DNA of 64,000 nt from Brevundimonas halotolerans (GTDB lineage Bacteria > Pseudomonadota > Alphaproteobacteria > Caulobacterales > Caulobacteraceae). Each line of letters starts with the position of its first letter. The first letter of the stretch is position 1. Below the pieces are notes generated by a model. It saw nothing but the letters and a program-made list of their open reading frames with translations. It did not search any database and was not told the DNA's origin. The position numbers and the translations under genes are program-made. Below, piece after piece: positions 1 to 9,184 of the stretch. The stretch lies in the NCBI RefSeq assembly GCF_003730275.1, contig NZ_QTTA01000003.1, forward strand, positions 20,975 through 84,974, given 5' to 3'.

Positions 1-1
1 G

Positions 2-838
2 CGCGAGACCGGCGCCGCCGCCGATGTGCTGGTCGACTGGGCCGCCGATCCGGCAGCGGAACGCCATCCCCGGGCGGTGGGGCGGGCGACAACCCGGGTG
101 GCGGTGGCCGCCGCCGACCGTCCCGGCCTGTTTGCCGCGCTTGCCCAGGCCCTGTCGCGGACAGGCGCCGACATCGTCGGGGCGCGGGTGGTGACGGCGC
201 CCGAGGGTCTGGCGCTGGATGTGTTCGAGGTGCAGGACGGCGCGGGCCTGCCCTATGGCCAGGCGGAACCGCGCCGGCTGGAGCGGTTGATCCGCTCGCT
301 TGAAGCCGCCGCCCGGGCCGTGCCCGAAGGCACCCCCGATATACCGGAGGAGGAGACGGTGATGACCGCCGTCAGCGCCCGCCGCGCGGCCTTTGACGTC
401 CGGCCCGTGGTCATGATCGACACCACCGCCGCCAGCCAGGCGGTCGTCATCGAGGTCTCGGGCGCCGACCGGCCGGGCCTGCTGGCCGAACTGGCGACCG
501 CCATCGCCGCCGAGGGGCTGTCCTTGCGATCCGCCCACATCGCCAATTTCGGCGAGCGGGCGGTCGATGCCTTTTACGTCACCGATGCGGCCGGTCGAAA
601 GCCGACCCGGCGGGCGAAGCTGGACCGGCTGGCGGCCACGCTGGAGGCGGTGCTGGACCGGGCGCGCCTGCCCGATCCGTCACCCGGTCAGCGGCCCATC
701 ACGCCGGTGCGGGCCAGCGTGCGCGACGTCTCGGATCTGGGGCGGCTCAGCGGCCGATCGCCTGACGCTGCAGGGCAAAGAGCGTCTCGCAGCCCCCGTG
801 CGCCAGGGCGAACAGACGATCAAACTCCGCGCGGCTGA
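2..838 (+). CDS. glnD: Bifunctional uridylyltransferase/uridylyl-removing enzyme GlnD, C-terminal part
   Basis: Open from the left edge in this frame, so the N-terminal nucleotidyltransferase and HD domains lie outside the window. The visible part holds two ACT domains: one around '[15 protein letters not shown]' and a second around '[17 protein letters not shown]', each with the DRPGL ligand-loop signature. GlnD uridylylates and deuridylylates PII proteins in the cytoplasm according to glutamine level; its tandem C-terminal ACT domains sense glutamine. The last ~30 codons run over the 3' end of the convergent rph gene (92-bp overlap) and have a low-complexity Arg/Ser/Pro composition, so this tail is probably a non-conserved extension. 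The family is clear from the paired ACT domains; other ACT-tandem proteins are less likely. Confidence 0.85.
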   Translation, partial: RETGAAADVLVDWAADPAAERHPRAVGRATTRVAVAAADRPGLFAALAQALSRTGADIVGARVVTAPEGLALDVFEVQDGAGLPYGQAEPRRLERLIRSLEAAARAVPEGTPDIPEEETVMTAVSARRAAFDVRPVVMIDTTAASQAVVIEVSGADRPGLLAELATAIAAEGLSLRSAHIANFGERAVDAFYVTDAAGRKPTRRAKLDRLAATLEAVLDRARLPDPSPGQRPITPVRASVRDVSDLGRLSGRSPDAAGQRASRSPRAPGRTDDQTPRG

Positions 839-1463
839 AGCCCCGCTTTTCGCCGGTGGCCTGAATTTCGACGATGCTGCCCGATCCGGTCAGGACGAAG
901 TTGGAATCGGCCTCGGCGCTGGAATCTTCTTCGTAATCAAGGTCCAGAACCGGGGTGTCCTTGAACACGCCGCACGAGATGGCCGCCACCTGATCGGTCA
1001 GGGGGTCAGTCTTGAGCACCCCTTCCTCGCGCAGATAGTCGAGCGCCGAGGCCAGAGCGACCCAGGCGCCGGTGATGGCCGCCGTGCGGGTGCCGCCGTC
1101 GGCCTGGATGACGTCGCAGTCGAGGGTGACCTGACGCTCGCCCAGCGCCTTGAGGTCAACGACGGCGCGCAGGCTGCGGCCGATCAGGCGCTGGATTTCC
1201 TGTGTCCGGCCCGACTGTTTGCCCGAGGCGGCCTCGCGCCGGCCCCGGGTATGGGTGGCGCGGGGCAGCATGCCGTATTCGGCCGTCACCCAGCCCTGAC
1301 CCTTGCCGCGCAGCCAGGGCGGCAGGTGCTCCTCGACCGAGGCGGTGACCAGCACCTTGGTCTGGCCGAACGACACCAGACACGACCCCTCGGCATAGCG
1401 GTTGACGCCGGTTTCGAGCGTCACGGGGCGAAGCTGGTCGGGCGAACGGTCGGAAGGGCGCAT
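747..1463 (-). CDS. rph: Ribonuclease PH
   Basis: 238 residues, the usual RNase PH length. This phosphorolytic 3'-5' exoribonuclease trims tRNA 3' ends. Family landmarks are an N-terminal '[14 protein letters not shown]', '[19 protein letters not shown]' with the phosphate-binding Arg residues, and '[16 protein letters not shown]' in the active site. It starts 117 bp from divergent hrcA, the common alphaproteobacterial arrangement with hrcA-grpE. Its 3' end overlaps the convergent end of glnD by 92 bp. The ATG at 1461-1463 begins the conserved N-terminus, so the start is secure. Confidence 0.95.
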   Translation of the reverse strand: MRPSDRSPDQLRPVTLETGVNRYAEGSCLVSFGQTKVLVTASVEEHLPPWLRGKGQGWVTAEYGMLPRATHTRGRREAASGKQSGRTQEIQRLIGRSLRAVVDLKALGERQVTLDCDVIQADGGTRTAAITGAWVALASALDYLREEGVLKTDPLTDQVAAISCGVFKDTPVLDLDYEEDSSAEADSNFVLTGSGSIVEIQATGEKRGFSRAEFDRLFALAHGGCETLFALQRQAIGR

Positions 1464-1580
1464 GATGTCTCTTTTGCGTATTGGAAGGGGTCGCGGGCGT
1501 GCTTATCCTGAAAGCGTGACCCTGTCCCGCTCCCAGATGCCAGAAGACCCGGCCCCCGCAGATGCCGGACGAGGCTGCGC

Positions 1581-2669
1581 ATGAGCTCCATGCCGTTTCA
1601 TCCCTCGCCCTCGCTGACCACGCTGGACGCCCGGGCGCGCGACATCTTCCGCAGCATCGTCGAGACCTATCTGGAGACGGGAGAGCCGGTCGGGTCGCGG
1701 ACCCTGTCGCGCGGGACCATCGCCCTGTCGCCGGCCTCGATCCGCAACACCATGCAGGACCTGACGCTGGCGGGTTTGCTGGCGTCGCCGCACACCTCGT
1801 CCGGGCGGGTGCCGACCCATGCCGGGCTGCGGCTGTTCGTCGACGGTTTGCTGGAGATCGGCGACGTCGGCACCGAGGAACGGCGCGAGATCGATGCGCG
1901 GCTGGCGGGGCTGGCGCGGCCGGGGGGGCGCGTGGATTTCGATCAGGCGCTGAACGAGGCGTCGTCCCTGCTGTCGGGACTGGCGGGCGGGGCCGGCATT
2001 GTCGCCAGCCCGGTCCGGGATACCGGAATCAAGCACGTCGAGTTCGTGGCGCTGGGCCATGATCAGGCCCTGGCCATTCTGGTGGCCGAGGACGGGCAGG
2101 TGGAGAACCGGCTGATGCCCATGGGGCCCGGCATGACCCCCTCGACCCTGCAGGAGGCCTCGAACTTTCTGAATGCCCGGCTGAAGGGTCGCTCGCTGAC
2201 CGAGGCCCGGGGCGAGATGAGCCAGGAGCTGAATTCGGCGCGTCAGGCGCTGGATGCGGCGGCCGCCCGGCTGGTCGAGGACGGCATGGCGGCCTGGTCC
2301 GGGGCGGCGGGGCCGCGGTCGCTGATCGTGCGGGGGCGGGCCAATCTGTTGCAGGACCGCGAGGCGCTGGAGGATCTGGACCGGGTGCGGGTGCTGTTCG
2401 ATGATCTGGAGCAGAAGGAACAGCTGATCGGCCTGCTGGACGGGGTGTCCGAGGCCCAGGGGGTGCGCATTTTTATCGGCGCCGAGACACGACTGTTTTC
2501 ACTTTCGGGTTCCTCTGTGATCGCCGCGCCCTATATGACGGGGCGACAACGGGTGCTGGGCGCGGTCGGCGTGATCGGCCCCACGCGTTTGAACTATGCC
2601 AGGATCATTCCGTTGGTGGACTACACCGCCCGCGTACTGAGCCGACTGTTTGACGGACAAGAGCCTTGA
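1581..2669 (+). CDS. hrcA: Heat-inducible transcription repressor HrcA
   Basis: 362 residues. HrcA is the DNA-binding repressor that acts on CIRCE operators, classically at groESL. The N-terminal winged-helix region includes '[21 protein letters not shown]' (start) and '[13 protein letters not shown]'. The C-terminal part has '[15 protein letters not shown]'-like HrcA sequence near the end (here '[15 protein letters not shown]'). It starts at ATG 1581 and its stop overlaps the TTG start of grpE by 4 bp, so the two are co-translated. I saw no CIRCE inverted repeat (TTAGCACTC-N9-GAGTGCTAA) in the window, so HrcA targets must lie elsewhere. Confidence 0.95.
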   Translation: MSSMPFHPSPSLTTLDARARDIFRSIVETYLETGEPVGSRTLSRGTIALSPASIRNTMQDLTLAGLLASPHTSSGRVPTHAGLRLFVDGLLEIGDVGTEERREIDARLAGLARPGGRVDFDQALNEASSLLSGLAGGAGIVASPVRDTGIKHVEFVALGHDQALAILVAEDGQVENRLMPMGPGMTPSTLQEASNFLNARLKGRSLTEARGEMSQELNSARQALDAAAARLVEDGMAAWSGAAGPRSLIVRGRANLLQDREALEDLDRVRVLFDDLEQKEQLIGLLDGVSEAQGVRIFIGAETRLFSLSGSSVIAAPYMTGRQRVLGAVGVIGPTRLNYARIIPLVDYTARVLSRLFDGQEP

Positions 2670-3337
2670 ACGACACACCGCACGACCCTGATTTCGATGA
2701 CCTGAACGGCATGGATCCGGCCGATGAAGCCGACGCCGAAGCGGGCCTGAATTCCGATCCTGCCCATACAGGTGTGGGCATGGACAACCTCGACGCCATC
2801 CTCGACGAGCGGGACCAATGGAAGGACCGGGCGCTGCGCGCCGTGGCCGAGGTCGAGAACATCAAGCGCCGGGCCGAGACCCAGAACAATGACGCCCGCG
2901 CCTATGCCATCCAGCGCTTTGCCCGCGACCTGCTGGGCGTGGCCGACAATCTGGAGCGGGCCCTGCAGGCGGCACCCAAGAATGCCGAGGGGGCCGAGGC
3001 CGGGTTGGTGACCGGGCTGGAGCTGACGCAGAAGTCGCTGCTGTCGGCCTTTGCCAGCAACAATCTGGTGCGCGTGGCGCCCGAGGCGGGTGAAGCATTC
3101 GATCCGCACCTGCATCAGGCGATGATGGAGCAGCCGTCAGAGACAGTGCCCGGCGGGTCTGTGATCCAGACGCTGCAGGCGGGCTATGCCCTGTTCGGGC
3201 GCACGGTGCGCCCGGCCATGGTAGTCGTCGCCGCCAAGGGGTCCGGCCCCGCACCCGGAACCTCGGCGTCAGAGGCGGCCCATGCCTATGAGGCGGCAGC
3301 CTCGGCCACGGGCGGGGCCCACGACTCGAAAGCCTGA
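2666..3337 (+). CDS. grpE: Nucleotide exchange factor GrpE
   Basis: 223 residues from a TTG start that overlaps the hrcA stop (TTGA). GrpE releases ADP from DnaK. The acidic N-terminus leads into the long helix '[20 protein letters not shown]' followed by 'IKRRAE', and then the beta-domain with 'DPHLHQAMM' and 'VLQ..GY'-type GrpE signature ('[19 protein letters not shown]'). An ATG at 2711 would shorten the acidic tail by 15 residues; the translationally coupled TTG is preferred. The C-terminus is Ala/Ser-rich and extended. It works with DnaK and DnaJ encoded 2 kb downstream. Confidence 0.93.
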   Translation: MNDTPHDPDFDDLNGMDPADEADAEAGLNSDPAHTGVGMDNLDAILDERDQWKDRALRAVAEVENIKRRAETQNNDARAYAIQRFARDLLGVADNLERALQAAPKNAEGAEAGLVTGLELTQKSLLSAFASNNLVRVAPEAGEAFDPHLHQAMMEQPSETVPGGSVIQTLQAGYALFGRTVRPAMVVVAAKGSGPAPGTSASEAAHAYEAAASATGGAHDSKA

Positions 3338-3356
3338 TGATTTGGGGGCCTGACCC

Positions 3357-4259
3357 TCAGGTCTTGAGGCGCGCGTCGAACAGGGCCAGCAGCTTGTCCC
3401 AGCCGTCGGCGGCGGCATCGGCCTTGTAGCTGGCGCGGTAGTCGGCGTGGAAGCCGTGCTGGGCACCGTCATAGACGTCGATGCCGCTGTCGGTGCGCCC
3501 GGCGCGCTGCAGGGCCTGACGCATGAGCTCGACACTGGACAGCGGGATGCCCCGATCCATCTCGCCATAGAGGCCCAGCACCGGGGCCTTGAGGTCGGCC
3601 GCCAGATCGACCGGCCAGGGCTGACCGGCGGCGATCTGTTCGGGCGTGGCATCGGCGGCGGGCGCCAGCCGTCCGTACCAGGCGACCCCGGCGTCGATCA
3701 CGGCAAAGCGGGCGCAGGCCTGCCAGACGACCTTGCCGCCCCAGCAGAAGCCGGTGATGCCGACCTTGTCCGCCCGGGCCCACAGCTGGCGCGACAGCCA
3801 TTCCATGCCGGAGGAGATGTCGCCCATCACCTGCTCATAGCCGGCCTGACCGACAATTTCCTGGATGCGACCGAAGTCGGTCAGCGGTGCCGGATCATCG
3901 ACCCGGACGAAGAAGGCCGGGGCCATGGCCGCATAGCCGGCCTTGGCCAGACGGCGGCAGATGTCGCGGATATAGTCGTGGACGCCGAAGATCTCGGAGG
4001 CGACGATCACCACGGGAAAGGGCCCCTCGCCCTCGGGACGCGCGACATATGCGGGCAGATCAAAGCCGTCCGGGGCGGGATAGGTGACGGTCTCGGTGAC
4101 CAGGCCTTCGCTGTCGGTGACGATGGGGGCGGCGTCCTGGGCCAGCGCCGCCGGGGCGTATCCCGCAAACATCAGGCCGGTCAGGCCCCCTGTGGCCAAC
4201 GCCCTGCGGCTGAAACGGAAATCCTCGTCGATCGGGCCTTCGGGACGGGTCAGTCGCAT
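3357..4259 (-). CDS. Dienelactone hydrolase family protein with Tat-type signal
   Basis: 300 residues. Residues 17-19 'SRR' followed by a hydrophobic stretch ending at 'APAALA' (about residue 40) look like a twin-arginine signal, so the protein is probably exported folded to the periplasm. The mature part is an alpha/beta hydrolase of the dienelactone hydrolase family: Glu89 in 'ASEIFG', nucleophile Cys172 in 'GFCWGG', Asp235 in 'GEMDRGI', His268 in 'GAQHGFH'. This Cys-Asp-His triad defines the family, which cleaves lactones and related esters. The natural substrate cannot be told. It is convergent with grpE, with 19 bp between the genes, and a short palindrome CCTGA-ccc-TCAGG (3349-3361) lies across its stop. 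Confidence 0.85.
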   Translation of the reverse strand: MRLTRPEGPIDEDFRFSRRALATGGLTGLMFAGYAPAALAQDAAPIVTDSEGLVTETVTYPAPDGFDLPAYVARPEGEGPFPVVIVASEIFGVHDYIRDICRRLAKAGYAAMAPAFFVRVDDPAPLTDFGRIQEIVGQAGYEQVMGDISSGMEWLSRQLWARADKVGITGFCWGGKVVWQACARFAVIDAGVAWYGRLAPAADATPEQIAAGQPWPVDLAADLKAPVLGLYGEMDRGIPLSSVELMRQALQRAGRTDSGIDVYDGAQHGFHADYRASYKADAAADGWDKLLALFDARLKT

Positions 4260-4341
4260 GGGGCGGTCTCCTCAAGGTCAGGGGGTGAGCCTGCGCCCTG
4301 CGCCCCGGGACGTCCAGTCACGATCGCCTCAGCTCCGCGGG

Positions 4342-4761
4342 TCAGCGGGTGAAATAATAGTCGGCGATGCGGCAGACATTGACGCCGACCCGTTCCAGGC
4401 GCTCGCCGTTCGAAAACTCGGCGCGCACCACATAGACGCAGGCGCCGGAGCCGTTGTCGACGTCGATGACCGCACTGTCACCCGTCGCCAGCACCTCGGG
4501 CGTCAGAAGATCGCCGCGCCAGTCGGTCCGGGCGGGATCAGCGGCATAGAGGCTGACGATGGTCCAGCCGGTCTGGTTATGGACCCGCACGCGACGGTTC
4601 TGGCCGTCATTGGAAGACTGGGCGCCGCGCGTTGTCCCGCGCGACTGGTCCGCCGACTGGGCCCAGCCGGGTTCAGGCGCCGCCAGCAGGCAGGCCGAAA
4701 GGGCCAGAACGCCGGTGGCGCTGGCAATGCCGCAGAGCCGCAGGCCGGAAAACTTGGACAT
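4342..4761 (-). CDS. Hypothetical exported protein
   Basis: 139 residues, not recognised. The N-terminus is a signal sequence, with a hydrophobic core 'ATGVLALSACLLAAP' and a likely cleavage after 'GWAQS' (the Cys in 'LSACLL' is not in a good lipobox). The mature part begins with a Ser/Gln-rich linker, then a compact beta-rich region 'VRVHNQTGWTIVSLYAAD' containing two further Cys ('SGACVYVV' and 'VNVCRIADYYF') that could form a disulfide in the periplasm. It is transcribed toward the dienelactone hydrolase gene, 82 bp away, and divergently from dnaK. No function is proposed. Confidence 0.7.
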   Translation of the reverse strand: MSKFSGLRLCGIASATGVLALSACLLAAPEPGWAQSADQSRGTTRGAQSSNDGQNRRVRVHNQTGWTIVSLYAADPARTDWRGDLLTPEVLATGDSAVIDVDNGSGACVYVVRAEFSNGERLERVGVNVCRIADYYFTR

Positions 4762-5114
4762 AAGGGCGTCGTCTCTGCAGCGAATGAAATCCGGAAAGCG
4801 CGGTTTCCGGGCGGTGCAACTGGTTTAGGTGACCCCCATACTGGCGTCCAGCCGAGGCTGTGACACCTGACGGAGCCTGATTATCGTCTTTCGTGAGGCA
4901 GTCAGGCGGTCTGCGCCCCGATCACAGCAGGCCCGTATGCACGAAAGGGCTTGCGGGTGCCCCTGCGCTTCCCATATCGGCATCAGCCGTGCAAAGCCCC
5001 TTGTCTCTCTGGGGATTTGCCCGAACCAAACACCAACCCCCACGGGGGTGGCTGACAGGGGCGCTCGGACGAGGCCCGGAGCCATCCGCCGAACAGGAGC
5101 AAGACGTAGAGTCC
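4762..5114. other. dnaK upstream intergenic region
   Basis: 353 bp between the divergent hypothetical exported protein and dnaK. It holds the sigma32-like promoter listed separately (4950-4977) and an inverted repeat CCGGAAA-N6-TTTCCGG at 4791-4810 close to the start of the minus-strand gene, which could be an operator or part of its leader. In Caulobacter the dnaA and rpsT genes lie close to dnaK; neither is present here. No coding region of good quality was seen. Confidence 0.7.
4950..4977 (+). promoter_or_regulatory. Candidate sigma32 heat-shock promoter of dnaK
   Basis: CTTGCGG (4950-4956) and TCCCATAT (4970-4977) are separated by 13 bp. This fits the alphaproteobacterial RpoH pattern CTTGAAA-N11-14-CCCCATNT: the -10 matches 7 of 8 positions and the -35 keeps the CTTG core. 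The predicted transcript would start about 130 nt upstream of the dnaK ATG. It is based on pattern only. Confidence 0.55.
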
Positions 5115-7028
5115 ATGAGCAAGATCATCGGCATTGACCTCGGTACGACCAATTCGTGCGTAGCCGTCATGGACGGCAAGACCCCGAAGGTTATCGAGAA
5201 CGCTGAGGGCAACCGCACCACCCCGTCGGTGGTGGCGATCCAGGATGGCGGCGAAGTGCTGGTGGGCCAGCCCGCGCGTCGTCAGGCGGTGACCAATCCG
5301 GCCAACACCCTGTTCGCCATCAAACGCCTGATCGGCCGGAATTTCGACGACCCCGTCGTGGCCAAAGACAAGAAGATGGTCCCCTATGAGATCGTCAAGG
5401 GCCCGACCGGCGACGCCTGGGTGCGCGCCCAGGGCAAGGATTATTCGCCCCAGCAAATCTCGGCCTACACCCTTCAGAAGATGAAGGAGGCCGCCGAGGC
5501 CTATCTGGGCGAGAAGGTCGAAAAGGCGGTCATCACCGTTCCGGCCTATTTCAACGACAGTCAGCGTCAGGCGACCAAGGATGCCGGCAAGATCGCCGGG
5601 CTTGAAGTCCTGCGCATCATCAATGAGCCGACGGCGGCCGCGCTGGCCTATGGCCTGGAAAAGAACGACGGCCAGAAGATCGCCGTCTATGACCTGGGCG
5701 GCGGCACCTTTGACGTTTCGATCCTTGAGATCGGCGACGGCGTCTTTGAGGTGAAGTCGACCAATGGGGACACCTTCCTCGGCGGTGAGGACTTTGACCT
5801 GCGTCTGGTCGATTATCTGGCCGATGAGTTCAAGAAGGATCAGGGCGTTGACCTGCGCCAGGACAAGCTGGCCCTGCAGCGCCTGAAGGAAGAGGCCGAG
5901 AAGGCCAAGAAGGAGCTGTCCTCGACCACCCAGTATGAGGTCAATCTGCCGTTCATCACCATGAACGCCTCGGGCCCGCTGCACCTGAACATCAAGCTGT
6001 CGCGCTCCAAGCTGGAGGCGCTGGTCGAGGATCTGGTCCAGCGCACCATCGCGCCCTGTGAAAAGGCGCTGAAGGATGCCGGGCTGAAGGCCTCGGATAT
6101 CGACGAAGTGGTGCTGGTCGGCGGCATGACCCGCATGCCGATGGTTCAGGAAGCCGTGAAGAAATTCTTCGGCAAGGAGCCGCACAAGGGGGTCAACCCC
6201 GATGAGGTCGTGGCGCTGGGCGCCGCCGTTCAGGCGGGCGTGCTGCAAGGCGACGTCAAGGACGTGCTGCTGCTGGACGTGACCCCGCTGACGCTGGGCA
6301 TCGAGACGCTGGGCGGTGTGTTCACTCCGCTGATCGAGCGCAACACCACCATCCCGACCAAGAAGAGCCAGACCTTCTCGACCGCCGAGGACAACCAGTC
6401 GGCCGTGACCATCCGGGTCTTCCAGGGCGAGCGGCCGATGGCGTCGGACAACAAGATCCTGGGTCAGTTCGACCTGATGGGGATTCCGCCGGCACCGCGC
6501 GGCATGCCGCAGGTCGAGGTGACGTTCGACATCGACGCCAACGGCATCGTCCACGTCTCGGCCAAGGACAAGGCGACCAACAAGGAACAGTCGATCCGCA
6601 TTCAGGCCAACGGCGGCCTGTCGGACGACGATATCGACAAGATGGTCAAGGAAGCCGAGGCCAATGCCGCGGCCGACAAGCAGCGCAAGGAAACGGTCGA
6701 GGCCCAGAATTCGGCCGACAGCCTGATCCACTCGACCGAGAAGGCCATGGCCGAGCATGGCGACAAGGTCGGCGAGCCTGACAAGGCGGCCATCCAGACC
6801 GCCCTCGACGAACTGAAGGCGGCGCGCGAAGGCTCGGACCTCGAAGACCTGCGGGCCAAGACCACGGCCCTGGCCCAGGCCTCAATGAAGCTGGGCGAGG
6901 CCATGTATGCGGCCCAGCAGGGTGCGCCGGGCGAAGGTGACGACGCGGCGGCCCCCGCCGACGACGGTGTGGTCGATGCGGAGTTCGAGGAAGTCTCGGG
7001 CGACGAAGCGGACAAGAAGGCCGACTGA
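5115..7028 (+). CDS. dnaK: Chaperone DnaK (Hsp70)
   Basis: 637 residues, standard length. Start chosen at ATG 5115, which begins the conserved '[18 protein letters not shown]'; the frame is open further upstream but without family sequence. The ATPase domain contains '[11 protein letters not shown]', '[17 protein letters not shown]' and '[13 protein letters not shown]'. The interdomain linker and substrate domain follow from '[17 protein letters not shown]'. The C-terminus is acidic and ends 'EADKKAD' rather than the EEVD of eukaryotic proteins. DnaK refolds client proteins with DnaJ and GrpE and, in Caulobacter, also controls sigma32. Expression is probably heat-inducible from the promoter at 4950-4977. 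Confidence 0.98.
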   Translation: MSKIIGIDLGTTNSCVAVMDGKTPKVIENAEGNRTTPSVVAIQDGGEVLVGQPARRQAVTNPANTLFAIKRLIGRNFDDPVVAKDKKMVPYEIVKGPTGDAWVRAQGKDYSPQQISAYTLQKMKEAAEAYLGEKVEKAVITVPAYFNDSQRQATKDAGKIAGLEVLRIINEPTAAALAYGLEKNDGQKIAVYDLGGGTFDVSILEIGDGVFEVKSTNGDTFLGGEDFDLRLVDYLADEFKKDQGVDLRQDKLALQRLKEEAEKAKKELSSTTQYEVNLPFITMNASGPLHLNIKLSRSKLEALVEDLVQRTIAPCEKALKDAGLKASDIDEVVLVGGMTRMPMVQEAVKKFFGKEPHKGVNPDEVVALGAAVQAGVLQGDVKDVLLLDVTPLTLGIETLGGVFTPLIERNTTIPTKKSQTFSTAEDNQSAVTIRVFQGERPMASDNKILGQFDLMGIPPAPRGMPQVEVTFDIDANGIVHVSAKDKATNKEQSIRIQANGGLSDDDIDKMVKEAEANAAADKQRKETVEAQNSADSLIHSTEKAMAEHGDKVGEPDKAAIQTALDELKAAREGSDLEDLRAKTTALAQASMKLGEAMYAAQQGAPGEGDDAAAPADDGVVDAEFEEVSGDEADKKAD

Positions 7029-7070
7029 CGACCGCGCCTTCCCCCGTCTTTCGGGAAGGCAAAATGCATC

Positions 7071-7106
7071 CGGCCCCGCTTGTCAGGCGACAGGCGGGGC
7101 CGTTTC
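7071..7106 (+). terminator. Rho-independent terminator after dnaK
   Basis: A 14-bp GC-rich stem (7071-7084 with 7089-7102, one G-U pair) and a 4-nt loop are followed by TTTC. A second, smaller inverted repeat (GCCTTCCC 7036-7043 with GGGAAGGC 7053-7060) lies just before it. Together they would end or attenuate dnaK transcription before dnaJ, leaving DnaJ lower than DnaK. The T-tract is short, so termination may be partial. Confidence 0.6.
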
Positions 7107-7221
7107 ATGAAACTTGCATCATGCGACCCGACACCCATGTCTGTCGGGGTATCGGTTTCCGGCCAGCCTCCGCCGAAGAGGGGCGGCCGGATCGAAACGG
7201 GATAATGAGGATCACGGCCTG

Positions 7222-8427
7222 ATGGCGCAGCGCGATTATTACGAGATTCTGGGGGTTGAACGCACGGTCGATGCCGCCGGGCTGAAGGCTGCCTATCGCA
7301 AGCTGGCCATGCAGCACCACCCGGACCGCAACGACGGCTGCGAGGAGGCCTCGACCCGCTTCAAGGAAGTGTCCGAGGCCTATGCCGTCCTGTCGGATGC
7401 GCAGAAACGCGCCGCCTATGACCGGTTTGGCCATGAGGGCGTGGGCGGGGGCGGTCAGGGTCCGTTCGGACGCGGCGGGGCCGGCTATGCCGACGTCAAT
7501 GACATCTTCGAGCAGGTGTTCGGCGACGCCTTTGGCGATGTGTTCGGCGGGCGCGGTGCCCGCAGCGGCGGACCCCGTCGGGGTTCGGACCTGCGCTATG
7601 ACCTCGAGATCACGCTGGAAGACGCCTATCGCGGCACCGATGTCGAGATTTCCTTTCCCACGACAACGGCCTGTGAGCCCTGCGAGGGCACGGGAGCCAA
7701 GCCGGGCACCCAGCCGGTCACCTGTTCGACCTGTCAGGGTGCGGGCCGCGTGCGGCAGGCCAACGGCTTCTTTCAGGTCGAGCGCACCTGTCCGCATTGT
7801 GGCGGGGCCGGCAAGCGCGTGGCCGAGGCCTGTGCCACCTGTCGCGGTCAGGGCCAGGTGCGGCGCTCACGCACCCTGTCGCTGAAGGTGCCGGCCGGGG
7901 TGGATGACGGATCGCGCATCCGCCTGACCGGCGAAGGCGATGCCGGGCTGCGGGGCGGGCCGCGCGGCGACCTCTATGTCTTTCTGTCGGTCAAAACCCA
8001 TGAACTGTTCGAGCGGGACAATCTGGACCTGCTGGTGACCGTGCCGGTGCCGATGACGGTGGCGGCACTGGGCGGGGCGATCGACGCCCCCTGTCTGGTG
8101 TCCGAGGCCTGTGACGGCCGCTGCAAGGCCCCGGTTCAGGTGCCCGCAGGCGCCCAGACCGGCCGGACTATCCGCATCAAGGGCAAGGGTATGCCGCACC
8201 TGAACGGCAAGCAACGCGGCGATCTGGTGGTCGAGCTGTTCGTCGAGACACCGTCGGACCTGACGCCCCGTCAGAAAGAACTGATGCAGGAGCTGGCCCT
8301 GTCGTTCGGCGAGGACCAGAACCCGCGCAACTCCAGCTTTGCCGGCAAGGCCAAACGCTTCTGGGCCGATATTCTGGGCGGCGACGGCGACGGGCCCGGC
8401 TCGTCCTCGCGGGAGTCCGCCGCGTGA
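7222..8427 (+). CDS. dnaJ: Chaperone DnaJ (Hsp40)
   Basis: 401 residues from ATG 7222 ('MAQRDYYEILGV'). J domain with HPD at residues 33-35; Gly/Phe-rich linker to about residue 120; four zinc-binding repeats 'CEPCEGTG', 'CSTCQGAG', 'CPHCGGAG', 'CATCRGQG'; then the two C-terminal substrate domains. DnaJ stimulates the DnaK ATPase and delivers clients. The second C-terminal domain carries an insertion with three extra cysteines (Cys291, Cys297, Cys301: 'APCLVSEACDGRCKAPV') absent from E. coli DnaJ and possibly a lineage-specific metal or redox site. The stop overlaps the GTG start of dapB by 4 bp. Confidence 0.97.
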   Translation: MAQRDYYEILGVERTVDAAGLKAAYRKLAMQHHPDRNDGCEEASTRFKEVSEAYAVLSDAQKRAAYDRFGHEGVGGGGQGPFGRGGAGYADVNDIFEQVFGDAFGDVFGGRGARSGGPRRGSDLRYDLEITLEDAYRGTDVEISFPTTTACEPCEGTGAKPGTQPVTCSTCQGAGRVRQANGFFQVERTCPHCGGAGKRVAEACATCRGQGQVRRSRTLSLKVPAGVDDGSRIRLTGEGDAGLRGGPRGDLYVFLSVKTHELFERDNLDLLVTVPVPMTVAALGGAIDAPCLVSEACDGRCKAPVQVPAGAQTGRTIRIKGKGMPHLNGKQRGDLVVELFVETPSDLTPRQKELMQELALSFGEDQNPRNSSFAGKAKRFWADILGGDGDGPGSSSRESAA

Positions 8428-9173
8428 ACGCCCTGTTCCACGCCGGGATATCCGGCGCGCGCGGACGGATGGGACGGGCGGTTTCTCAGGTTCTGGACGC
8501 CCGCAAGGATGTGGTGGTCGCCGCCCGCTTTGATCGCGGGGAACTGCCCGATCTGTCGCTGTGCGACGTGGTGATCGATTTTTCGACCCCCAAGGCCTCG
8601 GTCGAACTGGCCGAGCGCTGCGCCCAGGCGGGTGGCCCGGCGCTGGTGATCGGATCGACCGGCCTGTCACCCGAGGAAGAGGCCCGGATCGAGGCGGCGG
8701 CCGAGAAGGTCGCCATTGTCCGGAGCGGCAATTTCTCGCTGGGCGTCAACATATTGATCGGTCTGGTCGAGCATGCGGCCCAGCGGCTGGATGCGCGCGA
8801 CTGGGACATTGAGGTGCTGGAATCGCACCACCGCAAGAAGGTCGACGCGCCGTCGGGTACGGCCCTGATGCTGGGGGAGGCCGCCGCCAGTGGACGGAAT
8901 GTCGAGCTGGAGGATGTCCGGGCCGCGCCGCGCAATGGGGTGGGTGAGCCGCGCGCCGAGGGCGAGATCGGCTTCGCCGCCCTGCGCGCCGGGGGCATCG
9001 TTGGCGAGCACACCGTGCTGTTCGCCTCGGACGATGAGGTCCTGACCCTCAGCCATTCGGCCATCGACCGGTCGCTGTTCGCCAAGGGCGCGGTGGCCGC
9101 TGCCGCCTGGGTGCGCAATCGCCGCCCCGGCCTTTATGACATGCAGGACGTGCTGGGCTTCCGCCAGGCCTGA
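8424..9173 (+). CDS. dapB: 4-hydroxy-tetrahydrodipicolinate reductase
   Basis: 249 residues. GTG start overlaps the dnaJ stop (GTGA). DapB makes tetrahydrodipicolinate with NAD(P)H in the lysine and diaminopimelate pathway, feeding peptidoglycan synthesis. The N-terminal nucleotide-binding motif is 'GISGARGRMG'. The catalytic region is 'LESHHRKKVDAPSGTA', with the His pair and Lys of the family. The dnaJ-dapB link is known in Caulobacterales. The first part is somewhat short between the Rossmann motif and 'DVVIDFSTP', as in other alphaproteobacterial DapB proteins. Confidence 0.95.
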   Translation: MNALFHAGISGARGRMGRAVSQVLDARKDVVVAARFDRGELPDLSLCDVVIDFSTPKASVELAERCAQAGGPALVIGSTGLSPEEEARIEAAAEKVAIVRSGNFSLGVNILIGLVEHAAQRLDARDWDIEVLESHHRKKVDAPSGTALMLGEAAASGRNVELEDVRAAPRNGVGEPRAEGEIGFAALRAGGIVGEHTVLFASDDEVLTLSHSAIDRSLFAKGAVAAAAWVRNRRPGLYDMQDVLGFRQA

Positions 9174-9184
9174 GAGGAGACGCC

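Noticed and set aside
1464..1580. CIRCE operator expected near hrcA
   Set aside because: No TTAGCACTC-N9-GAGTGCTAA repeat or a close variant was found in the rph-hrcA gap or elsewhere in the window.
3349..3361. CCTGA-ccc-TCAGG palindrome as a bidirectional terminator of grpE and the hydrolase gene
   Set aside because: Only 5-bp arms, no T-tract and partly inside a coding sequence; too weak to list as a feature.
4983..6758. 591-codon open frame on the minus strand opposite dnaK
   Set aside because: High-GC codon bias leaves long frames open opposite real genes; dnaK on the plus strand is certain and the antisense protein has no recognisable domain.
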